Assembly: GCF_026151205.1 (NCBI RefSeq)
Contig: NC_087084.1
Coordinates: 5,015,538-5,079,537 of the forward strand
Origin: Bolinopsis microptera
Lineage: Eukaryota > Ctenophora > Tentaculata > Lobata > Bolinopsidae
Reading direction: 5' to 3'
DNA length: 64,000 nucleotides
The notes beneath the pieces were generated by a model. It saw only the letters and a program-made list of their open reading frames with translations. It was not told the DNA's origin and made no database searches. The position numbers were made by a program, and so were the translations under genes. Positions 36,001-47,975 of the stretch are shown piece after piece. Numbering within the stretch: the stretch's first letter is position 1; each line of letters opens with the position of its first letter.

Positions 36001-38582
36001 AATATTATCATATAAAAATATCCCACCTGAAGAGACAAGTTTCTTGACAATAGCATCACACCCATCATCATACCGCCCAGGACGGGAATTAGGCCACCTG
36101 CATATCTCCTGACATTTGCTGCGCTCAGCGCTCACGTACACGTATGGTGCCGGCCGCGCGCCCATCTGCTCTTGACGCGACTCATGAGATTCTGTGGAAT
36201 ATAATGAAATTAGGAGAATCCAAGCATTTCATGCTGATTCTTATTCAAGAATAATTGCAGTTCTTAAAGTTGGCAGATTGAAATTTCAGCACTAGTCTTC
36301 CAACTACCTATACCCGAAACATTGATTCCCTCTAATGATTTTACTAATTACTAATATTACTTTAATTAATAATTTACTAATTGACTATTTACTAATCAGG
36401 ATCATCTAATTTACATCTAAAATAACCTTAAACCTGAACCCAGTAAGGACAGGACACCGTTCTTAAACCTCAATTCACTGTCTTCTCGCGTGTCTTCCAG
36501 TTGTGTTACTCCCTCGAAGAACGACCAAAACGCGTACAAACTTCCACTGCCAACTATCTTCTTGTTCCTGCAATATAGTCAAAAAATGACCAGGTACGGT
36601 ACGGTACCAGCATAAATATTAAGATTATCAACATTAAGTTTATCATAATCAAAACATTAATCTCATCGTTTTACCTGATATCATATACTCACAATGTAGG
36701 ATCAAAACCGTATCCATAAAATATTCTCTGTTTCATAATATCTGATATATCCTGACTACCAACAGAACAGTCCGCTAGCGTGCCTGAACAACCCCAAACT
36801 AGGTTATCAGAGGGAGAGAATTTGGCGATTATTGGCTCGTACAGCGCTATGTCGTAGAGTTTGTCTGGGGAGAGGTTAATAATGGTGAGGTAATCCAAAA
36901 ATGTTCACTTAAAATAAAGATACATCGTAAAACTGTCATTTTTGTCATAGTCTACTACTTACTAATATAAACCTGCTGAAATTAATATCGGACCAATGGT
37001 TATTAATTATTCATACAATAATATGCAGCCTAAAGTATCATCAAAATACCAAGAATAAACTTACATATAGGGACACCAGCATCATCATTGGTTTTCTTGC
37101 AGCACAAAATCCTATTAGAAACTTTAGGATGCCAAGAAAAGTTGGAAATCGTCGAACTCAGCATTTCAGGAGCTCCTTTTTGTTTGTGTTGAGGTTCCTG
37201 ATCATGAACCCCAGTAAACTCAGCTTGCTCGCCATCTGATTTCTCCAGAGTATTGGCTGGGAAATCTCTTATTTGAATGTGTTTTCCACCTTTTGTTATG
37301 TAGCTCAGTCGAGTGGGGTGAGTGGGGCTCCATTCTATTTTACAGATGTCGGCTGTTGGACTTTTTACACTGTAAACCGGGCTTGCTGTCTTTAAATACC
37401 GGCTGTCCCATATCTTAACATATTCGTCAGAGTGTGAGGCTAGAATGTGCTCGTATCTAGGGGAGAAGCAAGCCCCGTCTATTTCCTGTATGTCATTGTT
37501 GGTTCTTCTGCCGGAATCTTTTGATTTTCCTCTCATGTCGAATAGTTCTAGTCTCTTTTTGCTGGTTCCTGCTACTAGAATATCTGCACTATGAGGAGAC
37601 CAAGCCATTGACTGAACTCCTTCACCTTCACTACCTGCAAGTTTGCTAATGTAAAATAATTAATATAATACTTTGAACACCAAGAGGCTAATTACTGATT
37701 ACTAATTTCAATCTAGCACTGTGCATTGACATACTTGAATTTTGCCATCATACTTGGATATAATTTACACTTTGAACTTATATAATGCTTACCAAACTCT
37801 TGAATAACAGTTGCTTTGTTTATATCAGTTATGAGGATACTCTTTGCTGTTCTGAATTTCTCAATAGATAATGCAATGTTCTCTATACACTTTTTGTTCC
37901 AGTCCAAAAGATTGATTCTTTTCACGGCTTGCCTCCTGTCAGTGCTTAAGTTAAGAATATCCTTTGATTCTCCTGAAGTAAAAATTATTATTAATAAACA
38001 CCAGAAAATCATAATAGTAAAATCATTGTGAAATTTCCTGTGTAAATTTGATTTTTATTATTTCTAATTCTAATAGAGCAAGAGTAGTGATTTAAGATGT
38101 GTACCTTTATCAATATCAATCTGATACAGCTTTTGCTGGCAAGAGGTTATTATCTCTCCAACTTTAGAGGGATGGACGATGAAATTCTTATATATTTTCC
38201 TGTGGTGGGTGTCACATGGGTATATCGCCTTCTGAACAAGAGTGCCATATGATTCTGAAAGTTCAACATCTTGCTTTCTAAGACCACAATTTTGACTCTG
38301 AAAATTACCACAATTAATATCAATATAATATTATATGTAACAGTATGCAATGTTCAATTCCTAAAGTTGATGTATGTAATCGAATTCAGCAATTAATTCA
38401 TCTACCAATGGTGATTCAATGGAAATTAAACAGCTAAATTGAAAAATGGATGCAACAAAATTGAAACTTACATCAGGAATAGAGTAAAGAGTGAAGGTAT
38501 TGTTGTTCAAAATAACAAATAGACTCTGTTCGGAGTTTGTCCATTTGAAATTGGAATAATCAGCTATCCATTTATCACTCAT
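33071..38582 (-). CDS. MIOS: MIOS-like GATOR2 subunit, C-terminal exons missing
   Basis: Twelve minus-strand exons join in frame: 38582-38472, 38297-38105, 37972-37793, 37634-37065, 36864-36693, 36567-36434, 36191-36027, 35739-35657, 35445-35385, 35123-35035, 33772-33601 and 33256-33071, giving 705 residues. In MIOS this scaffold belongs to GATOR2, which relays amino-acid supply to TORC1 at the lysosome. The N-terminal half is a WD propeller: GVQSMAWSPHSADILVAGTS, ILASHSDEYVKIWDSRY, and ICKIEWSPTHPTRLSY are successive blades, then FSWHPKVSNRIL. The second half is alpha-solenoid: QRIFYGYGFDP, then DRVGFACRFLSDSRLKKFVD, and YLDNTSDVQTVCLALTMA match conserved MIOS segments. Human MIOS is about 875 residues and ends in a zinc-binding RING-like region; none of that is present. 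The last exon ends at a GTAAGA donor, so transcription should continue leftward, and the remaining exons may lie in the N gap. The gene is divergent, but the order of motifs is convincing. Confidence 0.85.
34386..34493. repeat. TGTACATTGTACAATG palindromic array in a MIOS intron
   Basis: Roughly six alternating TGTACATTGTACA and ACAATGTACATTG words, self-complementary at several phases, lie in the intron between exons 10 and 11 (33773-35034). Confidence 0.85.
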
Positions 38583-39018
38583 TTTACATACTCCATTAAA
38601 CTTCCACTGCTTTAATTAAGAAAGTTAGGCATTTAATGACTTTGTGTACACTTTCATTCAGCTACAAATTGGTTGAAAAGAATACTAAATGTGTGAAACT
38701 GATCATAATCGAAAGATCATAAAATAGGTTTGCTTGTAAAGCACTATGGTTTCCAGAGTAGAGCATGATACTCTTAGAAGATTCTAAATCTTTTTTGCAA
38801 GGTCCCTCCTCAAATCACTCTCAATCACAGATTGACTAGGAGGACTCTACACCCCCCTGTGGATAAATGGCACAAGCAGGTCTTCTGATTAGGAGTCCTT
38901 TATAGCTGTACTATAGCTTTGCAGTGTGAATATTCGGCTAGGTGGCCAAATTATTAGTACTTCCGTCTCACAAACAAATTCCAGTGTATATAAGGATTCT
39001 GTTGAATCTATGCAACAT
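38583..39018. other. Upstream flank of the MIOS-like gene
   Basis: No exon is seen. This is the presumed promoter side of the minus-strand gene and the left flank of the 7.2-kb transposon block; it ends in the target-site copy TGCAACAT. Confidence 0.4.
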
Positions 39019-39856
39019 CAGTGGCGTAACGTTGCCTGTTGGCACCCCCCCCCCCCCCCCCCCCCCCCCCCGAAAATGCACTCCCTCACCTTTTGGCACC
39101 CCTCCCTAAAATTGGACAAATTAGGTGATTTTAGAGGATACCCCGGTAAAATCTCAAATCTAATCAAAAAATCAAATCAAATCAAATCAAAATATAATGA
39201 CACAGACATCATCACACATCATCAAAAATATATCTACTAAAGTTTTAAAATTATCTTAAATCTATTGGCCTAAACAACCAAGTTAAAATGAATCTAATTT
39301 ACATACTTTCCCTTTCTATATAAGTTGATAAAGCGTTTTTTAGCAACATGAGGATTACACACAAGATACATATTATGACGACGTGATAACTGATATTTAT
39401 AATTCAGAATTAAAAGCTGCTTTCGATATGACTGGTGGTGGGCTCTCTCCGGCGGGACATAGATCTATATAGGGGGTACGAGTTAACGAACAGTGTTCGT
39501 GTCCTTCCACAACCCCCTGTTACCTGTGTTTCTGTCGGGGTAGCCTAATTCATCCGTTAGAATCGCAGAGTTAGCGGAGCTCATGATATCTCGCGATGTA
39601 TGCTGCATGAACGGTGCAAGACTTGCGCCGTTTGTTTCAGCATCCAGTTGCGAGTGCTTGCCCATCGAAAACATGATTAGTGATTGTGGATTTTATTGAT
39701 ATTACTGATTATCCATCATATTCAGTATTAATGTTATCCATTATTTATTTATTGACATCCTTCAGTCTCCAAAACGAGGTGTGAAGGTAAATTAACTTTG
39801 AGCCTTGTTTTGGCGACTGCTTAATCGATGGGCAAGTAGGTATTTGTTTTTTAGCA

Positions 39857-41851
39857 GTGTTGAACATTGAAACAATTATAAAATGTTTATTTTTATCTTA
39901 TATAACGTACAATATGAATGACATATGCTATAGTGACGTAACAAACACAAGGGGCAGATCACTTCTACAGTCAATCAGCTCCAACAACCTTGCTATCTGC
40001 AATACAGGTAAAACCCCAACTTTTGTAGGTAAACAAGGCCATTCTGTTATAGATCTCACACTTTGTAATCAACTAGCACTTAACCTTATTAGAGATTGGA
40101 AAGTGGACAAAGGTAAATCCCTTTCCGATCACGAGGCGATTTCTTTTAAGCTAGGATTAGGGGACCGTGTTAGCTTTGCCACCAGATCCACATCCAAATG
40201 CGACTGGGTACTATACAACCAGCTTGTTGCATCAGAGTTGGACAGACATCCTTTCTGGTTCTCATCAGTCAGCACAGCAACTGACCTCAACTCTCGGCAA
40301 CATTTTCTCTCGGATATACTGCGAAGAAGCTTCGACTCCGCCTGCCCCATCACACGGGGAACCCTGCGATCTTCAGTACCCTGGTGGACAGCTGAACTCA
40401 CCACAGCCAAGCAGACTGCTAAAGCACTGAGACGCAAAGCTAACCGAACCAGGAATAATCAAAACTGGGAACTTTCCAGGGAGGCAAACAGGACATATAA
40501 AAAACTTCTAACCCAGGCTAAACGTACAAACTGGAAACAATTCTGCGACAACCTAAAAGGGACCTCAACCCTAGCTAGGGTACACAAAATTCTCAGCTTT
40601 AACAAATCATCACAGGGCAACCTCAACAGCGTAAGGAAACCGGACGGTACACTAACGGAGACGCCACAGGAAACACTAACAGTACTTAGTGACACACTCA
40701 TCCCTAGCGACGGAGCAGTGATAGATCAAACTCCGTATCATGGAGGAGATCCACTAACCATTATCCAGATTACAGCTCCCAACAGGGTTGATAGAGCAGT
40801 ACGCGAACTACAGCTCAAGAAAGCAGCTGGTCCTGACCAAATTAGGAACGAGATGATAATCAATGCCTGGGATCTCATCAAAGATCCGGTCCGCATGATA
40901 TTTCACAACTCATTGGCACTAGGAATCACGCCAGAACCATGGCACCACACCACAGGTTGTATTATTCCAAAACCTCTCAAGTCAGATTACACTAACCCTA
41001 GAGCCTTCAGGATTATTTCTCTAACCTCTAGCTTTCAAAAACTGCTAGAAAGGCTTATACTCTGGCACCTCGAACTGGACCTCAAAATACCAGCTAAACT
41101 CACCAAAAACCAACATGGATTCAGGAAAGGTAAATCAACGGAATCAGCGATTCATCTACTAACCCGCAGGATCGAAGATGCGATGGCAACAGGTCATTAC
41201 GCCCTAGGTGTTTTCCTAGACATCGAACAGGCTTTTGATGCAGTTAGCTTCACAGCAATTAGAGAAGCCTTGCTGGAAGCCAACATCCCCCCTACTATAG
41301 CTCAGTGGATTTTCTTTATGATTAGCAACAGGTACATTACTCTAACCTACTGTGATTACAGTATCACAAAACAGGCTACTAAAGGTAGCCCACAAGGAGG
41401 AGTACTGTCTCCACTTTTATGGAATCTAACACTTAACACCTTTCTTAGCAGCCTAGGTATCCGCAGCAACTTCGTCCAGGCTTTTGCAGACGTTCTGGTA
41501 ATTCTCATTCGAGGAATATGTAAAGTTACAGTCAAAGATATAGCCCAACAACAACTCAGTAACATCAGCAGTTGGTGTACGAGCAAAGGCCTAAAACTCA
41601 GTGGTACCAAGAGTACGGCAATCCTGTTTACTACAAAACGGGACAATACCCTAGACTCCCCGCTAGTTGTTGATGGTATTACAGTCCCCACGGTTAATAG
41701 TACAGTCTATCTAGGTGTTACCTTTGACCAGAAACTAAACTGGGGTCCTCACATCCTAAAAAAATGTGATAAGGCCATAGGACAACTCCACGCTTGCAAA
41801 CAAGCGGTAGGAAAATTATGGGGCATCTCGCCAGCTGGGGTGAGATGGATA
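39857..41851 (+). pseudogene. I-type LINE ORF, endonuclease end and reverse transcriptase
   Basis: This is the first of two parts of one LINE frame, continued at 43899. It opens in the last part of the endonuclease domain (SVIDLTLCNQ, SDHEAISFKLGLG), so the 5' end is truncated. The RT domain follows: KKAAGPDQIRNE, the QHGFRKGKSTESAIHL fingers motif, GVFLDIEQAFDAV with the first catalytic Asp, and TKGSPQGGVLSPLLWNL. The expected YADD-type box reads FADVLVIL, so the second catalytic Asp is Val and the enzyme should be inactive. The frame is open to VRWI, where the 2-kb element is inserted (target copy GATGGATA at 41844-41851). Confidence 0.9.
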
Positions 41852-43890
41852 GGGGGGGGGGCCAATGACTACCAATGGAGACTTTTGGGGACTAATGGGG
41901 ACTAAAAATCATGGGGACTAGAGGTCAACTCGTTGACGTAATTCACCATTTGTCCCCATAAGTCCCCAGAATTTTTGACAGTTATTTATGGTTTTTAAGT
42001 TAGTTTAATAACGATACGATCGAGATGTTTTGTCCAAGATAAGAGTAAGATAAATCTGGCTTAAAAGAAAAATGATAAGCCCGGTTGTAATGTGTTCTAC
42101 CACTGTACAAGTCAGTTCAGATTGAGGTAAATTGAAGTTTAGCTCTCGTGAAGGTAGAAGTAGCCGACTCGCTGAACTCTTGAATCTTTTGACCCATCAG
42201 CTACAACTCGTGTTACTAGATCAATCTGATAAAATAAGCGTATATATGCAATATAGTCCAGTCATTTATTGACATTTATGGAAATGAACCTGCAAATTTT
42301 CAGATACTCACGAAACTTTGCACAGACCTTCCTAAAGGTATGAACTAATGATTTTCGGTTGGAGACATTTTTTTAATCATGGGGCCGGGAAAACCCAGGA
42401 GGGCCACGCCCATATTGACCCACCGACGCAACTGACCCTTTGCTTCTGAAGGTCGTAGAGACTTCAAAATAGACTTAAACGAAGCCGCACATGCATGTAT
42501 ATATAAGAGTTATTGATCAACATATGGCCTAAAATGCTTACTTTTCGAGAAATTCGCCAAAACCCATTTTGGGCGCGTCACTGAGCCCATTTAGCTCACT
42601 TTTGATAGGATCATGATACAGTCTTCGAATAGGGTGCAAAAGAACCACAATTGTCTTATTTATATATGACTTACGAAGAAACATATGCCTTAAAGTGCTT
42701 ACTTTTTCAGTTATTGGCGAAAAACCGATTTTTGGTTTCAGAAATCACGCAAAAATATGGGTATCTGGTAAATTGGGCTATGAAGGTCCTAGAGATTTTA
42801 AAATAGGTGCTACCTGTTCAGAATGGCCATATTTATATCAACTTATGAAGCAACAAGTACCCTGAAATGCTTACTTTTCGAGTTATCAACATAGAACGGA
42901 AGGCAAAAATAGCTGATTTAGCCTATTTTGCTCTATTTTGTGTAAATTTTCTCTGGTTTTTCTCCTAATAACTCGAAAGGTGAGCATTTTAGGGTATATG
43001 TTGATTCATACATTGCATTGTATATAAACATGGCCATTCTGCACAATTTGCAATCATTTAAAAATCTATAGGACCTTCATAGCCAATTTACCAGATACCC
43101 ATGATTTCTGGAACCCAAAATATGTTTTTCGCCAATAACTGAAAAAGTAAGCACTTTAAGGCATATGTTTCTTCGTAAGTCATATATAAATAAGACAAAT
43201 TTTGCAGTTCTTTTGCACCCTATCCGAAGACTGTATCATGATCATATCAAAAGTTAGCTAAATGGGCTCAGTGCCACGCCCAAAATGGGTTTTGACGAAT
43301 TTCTCGAAAAGTAAGCATTTTAAGCCATATGTTGATCAATAACTCTTATATAAACATGCATATGCGGCTTCGTTTAAGCCTATTTTGAAGTCTCTACGAC
43401 CTTCAGAAGCAAAGGGTCAGTCGCGTTGTTGGGTCAATATGGGCGTGGCCCTCCTGGGTTTTCCCCATGGTAAAAAATATGTCTCCAACCGAAAATCGTT
43501 AGTTCATACCTTTGGGAAGGTTTGTACTAAGTTTCGTGAGTATCTGAAGATTTGCAGGTAGAATTCCTTTAATGACTGGACTAAATATGTCTCCTCAATG
43601 TTGTCATTGGTAGTCGCCCCCGCCCCCTCCCTTAATTTACCTGAGGTACTCTAACAGCCCTCAAGTAGCTCCCAAGAAGTCAGGAATGTCCAGTGACCAT
43701 TTATAAATATTCTAGACTTCAGTCTTGAGAAGTTTACGATCTGGTCTGGAGAAGCCAGATTTTTTGAAATCTAAATGGGGACTAATGGAGACTTTTGGGG
43801 ACTAATGGGGACTAAAAATCATGGGGACTCGGGGTAAAATCGTTGACGTAATTCCCCAAGTCCCCAAAAGTAGTCATTGGCCCCCCCCCC
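41852..43890. mobile_element. 2-kb palindromic non-autonomous element inserted in the LINE
   Basis: The element is 2039 bp with the 8-bp direct repeat GATGGATA on each side (41844-41851 and 43891-43898). Removing it and one target copy restores the LINE reading GVRWI-FNQVIIPSLGY. The ends are inverted: nine or ten G then CCAATGACTAC on the left, the complement on the right. Just inside, a direct repeat (TTTTGGGGACTAATGGGGAC and onward) lies in both ends at about 41880-41920 and 43790-43827. The centre is a large palindrome described separately. No coding frame was found. Confidence 0.88.
42255..43582. repeat. 1.3-kb palindrome with arms of about 630 bp
   Basis: The left arm (42255 to about 42885) and right arm (about 42963 to 43582) are near-complete reverse complements, opening with agtccagtcattt and closing with aatgactggact. 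The loop is about 75 bp and T-rich. Each arm is built of three related modules of about 160-175 bp carrying the word TGCTTACTTTT (left arm near 42535, 42694 and 42869), usually followed by cgagttat or cagttattggcgaaaa. Confidence 0.88.
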
Positions 43891-43898
43891 GATGGATA

Positions 43899-45215
43899 TT
43901 TAACCAAGTCATCATTCCTTCACTAGGGTATGCAGCGGTTGTTTGGCAACACTCAACTGACAGAAGCTACATCACGGTTAGAATGGAGACAGTACAACGA
44001 CAAGCAGCCCTCATGATCACTAGAGGACTGAAAAGCACTCCAACTCCCAACCTAGAAATTATGGCTAGTCTCCAGCCTATCAGTTTTAAACTTAAATCCT
44101 TAGCAATCAAATCTGCCTTGAGGCTTAAATTACAAGGAACCTGGAATAAACAGTACAACTACAACCAGATAGGACTTTGTAAATCTCACGCCCACAACGC
44201 GGAGAAAATGCTAGCTAACATTAATTACACAGGGTGCGTATTACTTGACAGCATTCCCAAGGTTATCATGCTGGACAGACGCTTCAAGGTAATTATCCAG
44301 GACAGGAAAACTGCGATTAGCTACATCGAAGAAATCTCACCTAACATCTGGCAGATCTTCACAGATGGATCGAAAGCAAGCGGTAATACAGGTGCGGGAT
44401 TCTGTGTCATCAAAGGAACACAGGAATTCCACAGAGTCAGTTATCAACTTGGTAAACTAGCAACAGTTTACCAATGCGAGCTATTTGCTCTCCACATGGC
44501 TAGTATTTGGATCAAAGAAAATATAGGTACACCATCAATCATAAATCTCTTCTCAGATTCCCAGGCCTCACTCCTAGCGTTAACCAGCACCAGCATCAGC
44601 TCCAGACTAGTGCTGGACATTGCTGACCAACTTAACACATTAGGTACATCCCACAAAGTAGAACTCAGGTGGGTTCCTGGACATGAAGGAGTACACGGTA
44701 ATGAACTAGCTGACGAACTAGCAAGGGAGGGATCCAGCAGCACCCCCATTGGACCTGAACCCTTCCTCCCACTCTCGGAAGGCATAATCAACACCCACAT
44801 AAAAGATTACCTCTTCAATCTCCATATCAAGAAGTATAAACAGGTGGCACTCAGTGACAAAGGAAAAACCCCACTAACATTTTTCCTCAACAAAAACAGG
44901 TACAAGATAATCAACATCACAGGTACTCACATCAGATGGCTAACATGGCTACTATCAGGACACAGCCCACTAGCATACTTCCAGACGGTAGCAAACAACG
45001 CCAAATTCGAAACACAAGACTGTGAACACTGCCCAGGGGAAGCAGAAACATCACAACACTTCCTATGTGAATGCATCCAGCTGATGACAACTAGACTGAG
45101 GATATTTGGTAAACCCATCCTAACAATTGAGGAACTCATCAATAGTAAACTCGACCACATTATCAAATTTGTGGAAAAGTCATCAAGGTTTGACAGAGAC
45201 GATCTATTTGGATAA
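43899..45215 (+). pseudogene. I-type LINE ORF, RNase H and C-terminal zinc knuckle
   Basis: This continues the LINE frame broken at 41851 (FNQVIIPSLGYAAVVWQ). The RNase H domain is present with its acidic residues in place: FTDGSKASGNTGAGF, CELFALHMAS, LFSDSQASL, and WVPGHEGVHGNELADELA. The C-terminal CCHC motif is CEHCPGEAETSQHFLCEC, followed by a stop after FDRDDLFG. RT with a downstream RNase H and CCHC end fits the I superfamily of non-LTR retrotransposons. With the 2-kb insertion and the RT active-site change, the copy is dead. Confidence 0.9.
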
Positions 45216-46603
45216 GCACCTAGGACATACACCAAGGCTCATAAACAATCATACATTAGATCCACACAGGACTATCTCAGATAGTGACACATATCCAGTG
45301 GACCATGCTCAGAAGTCCCTCGCCTGCCCGCCGAAGAAGAACATCTGAAGTGGGTTTGCTCTGAGCAAGGTAGTAACAGCTTCGAGACTCCAGAGGTCTG
45401 TTGCGTTGATATCTATTATTCTATGCTTTTGTATATACTTAGGGAGTCCTGGAGTGTGGCTAGCAGGAGTCACACTCTGTGGGCACGGCGAGAAGGCCTC
45501 CCTCTTCACTAGGAGGCCAGAAACCGTTGACCAAACCAGAGAGAGAGAGAGAGTGACGTAACATATATAGTGCAAAGAATTAGTAACTTGCGAGATGTGA
45601 TTTAGTGATAATCGACGTTAACATTTTGCAGTTTACAGTTGCGCAATGTTGGAAACTCGTGCCTCAAAACTTTCCGTTATTAGCATTGCAGTGTCCACGC
45701 CCTGTACTGCGTTAACAACCGAAATTTTCCCAATATGCAATTATTATTTTGCTTCTAAAATTCTCTGATAATTAATAATATATCGTGACATGTAATTGTG
45801 AGATAACAAACCTCGCGCGTGGCGCTTACATCTGCACCTGAGAATCTCTCAGCAATGTGTGGCTGTCTGCGCGGCGGGCTGTGTATTGTGTATATAGCTG
45901 AATTTAAATTTAGATTTATTTGTAAATGTATAATAATATTAAATATGTATTGATTGTTTTGTGGTAAATAAAAATTTTGTTTTACTAAAAATTTTGTTTT
46001 ACTGTGCTTCTCTTTATTAGTAGCATAATTTAATCCCTCAATCTTTCCTAATACTTTGTCCGAAACATACCAAAAATGACTATCATGTACAGATCCGTTT
46101 AAAATAGATCCGTTCTAAAAAACTGTGTTTATAGAGCAAACCATGCAGTTTTGCAAGTACCTCAGTTAATTTTTTCAAAATCGTCCCACATTCAAACGAC
46201 GATTTTGCACCCCCCCTAAGATGGCCCTTCGTTACGCCACTGCGCAACATATCACATCCGTGTCGGAACTCCCCGGTTGACTTTCAGATACTGTAGTGAA
46301 AACCAATATTGAGGGTTAAATAAGGAAGGCCAAGGGCTTACCAAAAGATTCAATATCTTGTAAGGGGACCCTTTGTTACGTCTAAATTATAGTATTATAT
46401 ATAATAAAATATTTAAACAATATAATACACATAATATAGCAATGACCCGACCCTATATAAAATTCTGTAAAAATGGTACAAATTTAAAAACTGAGGTAAA
46501 AATAAAAATAAAACCCTTTGTAATAATATATATAAAATCCACTAAATCACATCACAACAAAAAGCAGTTTAGACCCCATCCAACTAGAGCACTCCATGAC
46601 CTT
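45216..46603. other. LINE 3' flank, end of the composite block, then unique AT-rich DNA
   Basis: A 3' UTR-like stretch follows the LINE stop, with a GA dinucleotide run at about 45537-45555. The right end of the 7.2-kb block lies at 46242. No host exon was found. Confidence 0.4.
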
Positions 46604-47170
46604 TTAGGGTTTAAGAGTGTTGATCAGGTTAAGGTCCAAATCACTTATTGCCGTGGGTGGAAGGGTTCTGGTACCTCTGTGCCCCCTGATAGAGATTATA
46701 CAGGTTCTGAGTAGATCAAAACGCAGTCTGCGTCTGACAAATGACATCACATCACAATACCGTTGGCCTTTCTTTAGGCTGATCTTTTCAGCGAGATGTT
46801 TTAGAAACTGTGAAGCCTCAGTTGCCATTCCTCCTGTAGTACTGAACACCAGTGGCGTGAAGGTAGCCTTTTCAACATTGAGGACTCTGTCATTGTACTC
46901 ACGTTTTTTGCTTTTCTCGTGAGATTGGTACATCTGTGAGATGCTCTTGTCACTGTTGGACTGGGCTTGAGGGTGAAGTACCCTTACATCTGTGAATGCC
47001 CTGTCCAGCGGCGACCAAAACGATCTCGCACTGATGTCCAGTCTTGCACCATCCTGTCTATTTGTTCCATTAGATAGTTCAAGTGTGTGAGGAACGGAGA
47101 GAAGCTGGGGTTCTGTTTCAACGTCTTTGCAAACAGTGGTTAGGAGTTCAGCTATTGTATCTCTTAACAA
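46604..47170 (-). mobile_element. C-terminal fragment of a restriction-endonuclease LINE
   Basis: The minus-strand frame of about 188 codons covers DTIAELLTTVCKDVETEPQL, the endonuclease signature RLDISARSFW and FTDVRVLHP, RVLNVEKATFTPLVFSTTGG, and IISIRGHRGT. It parallels the last half of the fragment at 10002-11132 with clear divergence, so the two are different copies or subfamilies. The CCHC knuckle and all RT are missing. The frame has no internal stop. Confidence 0.85.
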
Positions 47171-47975
47171 CTGTTACGTCTAAATGCATTGCAGTGTACT
47201 GTAATCGATAGTAAAAAAGTTTATTACAATGAAATTTACTATGAACATGCATCCCTACATGTTACAATCAAGACAAAAAAGGGGGGAAAGAGGGGGAACC
47301 CCAACCCTCGTAGCTGAGACACCTCACAGCAAGTATCCCCATTGGATCATTTTGTCCGTAACATTTTAAACAATAAGTAAATCAGAATTAAAGTAAAACA
47401 AAATTAAAGTAAAATAAAATTTAAATTTTATTGTCATATTAGTATTACAATGAATAATAATATAATATAATAAACATAATTTTAACGGGTGATACTCGTA
47501 AAATATTTGTTTCAAGGACCGTATAAATATTTGTTCCAAGACCTTACCTGGGGACCTCAGGCTATCATGTTAATAAACATATTACCTGAGGACCCCAGGC
47601 TTTAATGTTGTTAAACATAAAATAGAGATTAGGCGGAATGACCGGCTGAGCGCGGCCCAGTAATAAACATAAAGATTCGGCGGAATGACAGGCTGAGCGC
47701 GGCCCAGTAACCAAAACCGCGTCGACGAGTCCAACTCGGCGCACGTACTGGTAGGTAATAAACCTACAAACATAATTAAACTTGAACATCCGATAATAAA
47801 CTCATGGATATTAGACATAATATGCTCATAAAATGTAAAATACACTTTTTACTATATTATATCCTGCTTGAAAATTCGTCTCGATCATACATTTTTATCA
47901 CCGCAATTCGAAATTGAATACAAATTCTAAAGCAGAAGTGAACGTTATTTAAAAAATATTCCCTCAACTGACTTG
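47171..47975. repeat. Repeat-rich stretch, including second copy of the 7.7-kb repeat
   Basis: Positions 47545-47712 repeat the 7722-7850 sequence with an extra copy of the ggcggaatgac-ggctgagcgcggcccagtaa part. Degraded pieces of the inverted-repeat element at 47976-48597 lie at about 47484-47540 and 47715-47775. Nothing coding is supported. Confidence 0.65.

Larger units (their letters stand above)
39019..46242. mobile_element. 7.2-kb composite block with CAGTGGCGTAACG inverted ends
   Basis: The block starts with CAGTGGCGTAACG (39019-39031) and ends with its exact reverse complement (46230-46242). The flanks TGCAACAT (39011-39018) and CGCAACAT (46243-46250) agree in seven of eight bases, as expected of an old 8-bp target duplication of hAT type. 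Each end soon reaches a C-rich run (about 39045-39071; 46210-46216). Inside are an I-type LINE and, inside that, a 2-kb palindromic element. No hAT transposase was seen, so it is most simply a non-autonomous element enlarged by later insertions. Two unrelated MITEs with facing ends are the alternative, but the shared flank argues against that. Confidence 0.65.

Noticed and set aside
39483-39674. 63-codon minus-strand ORF (MFSMGKHSQLDAETNG...)
   Set aside because: Nothing recognisable and no connection to the LINE frame on the other strand.
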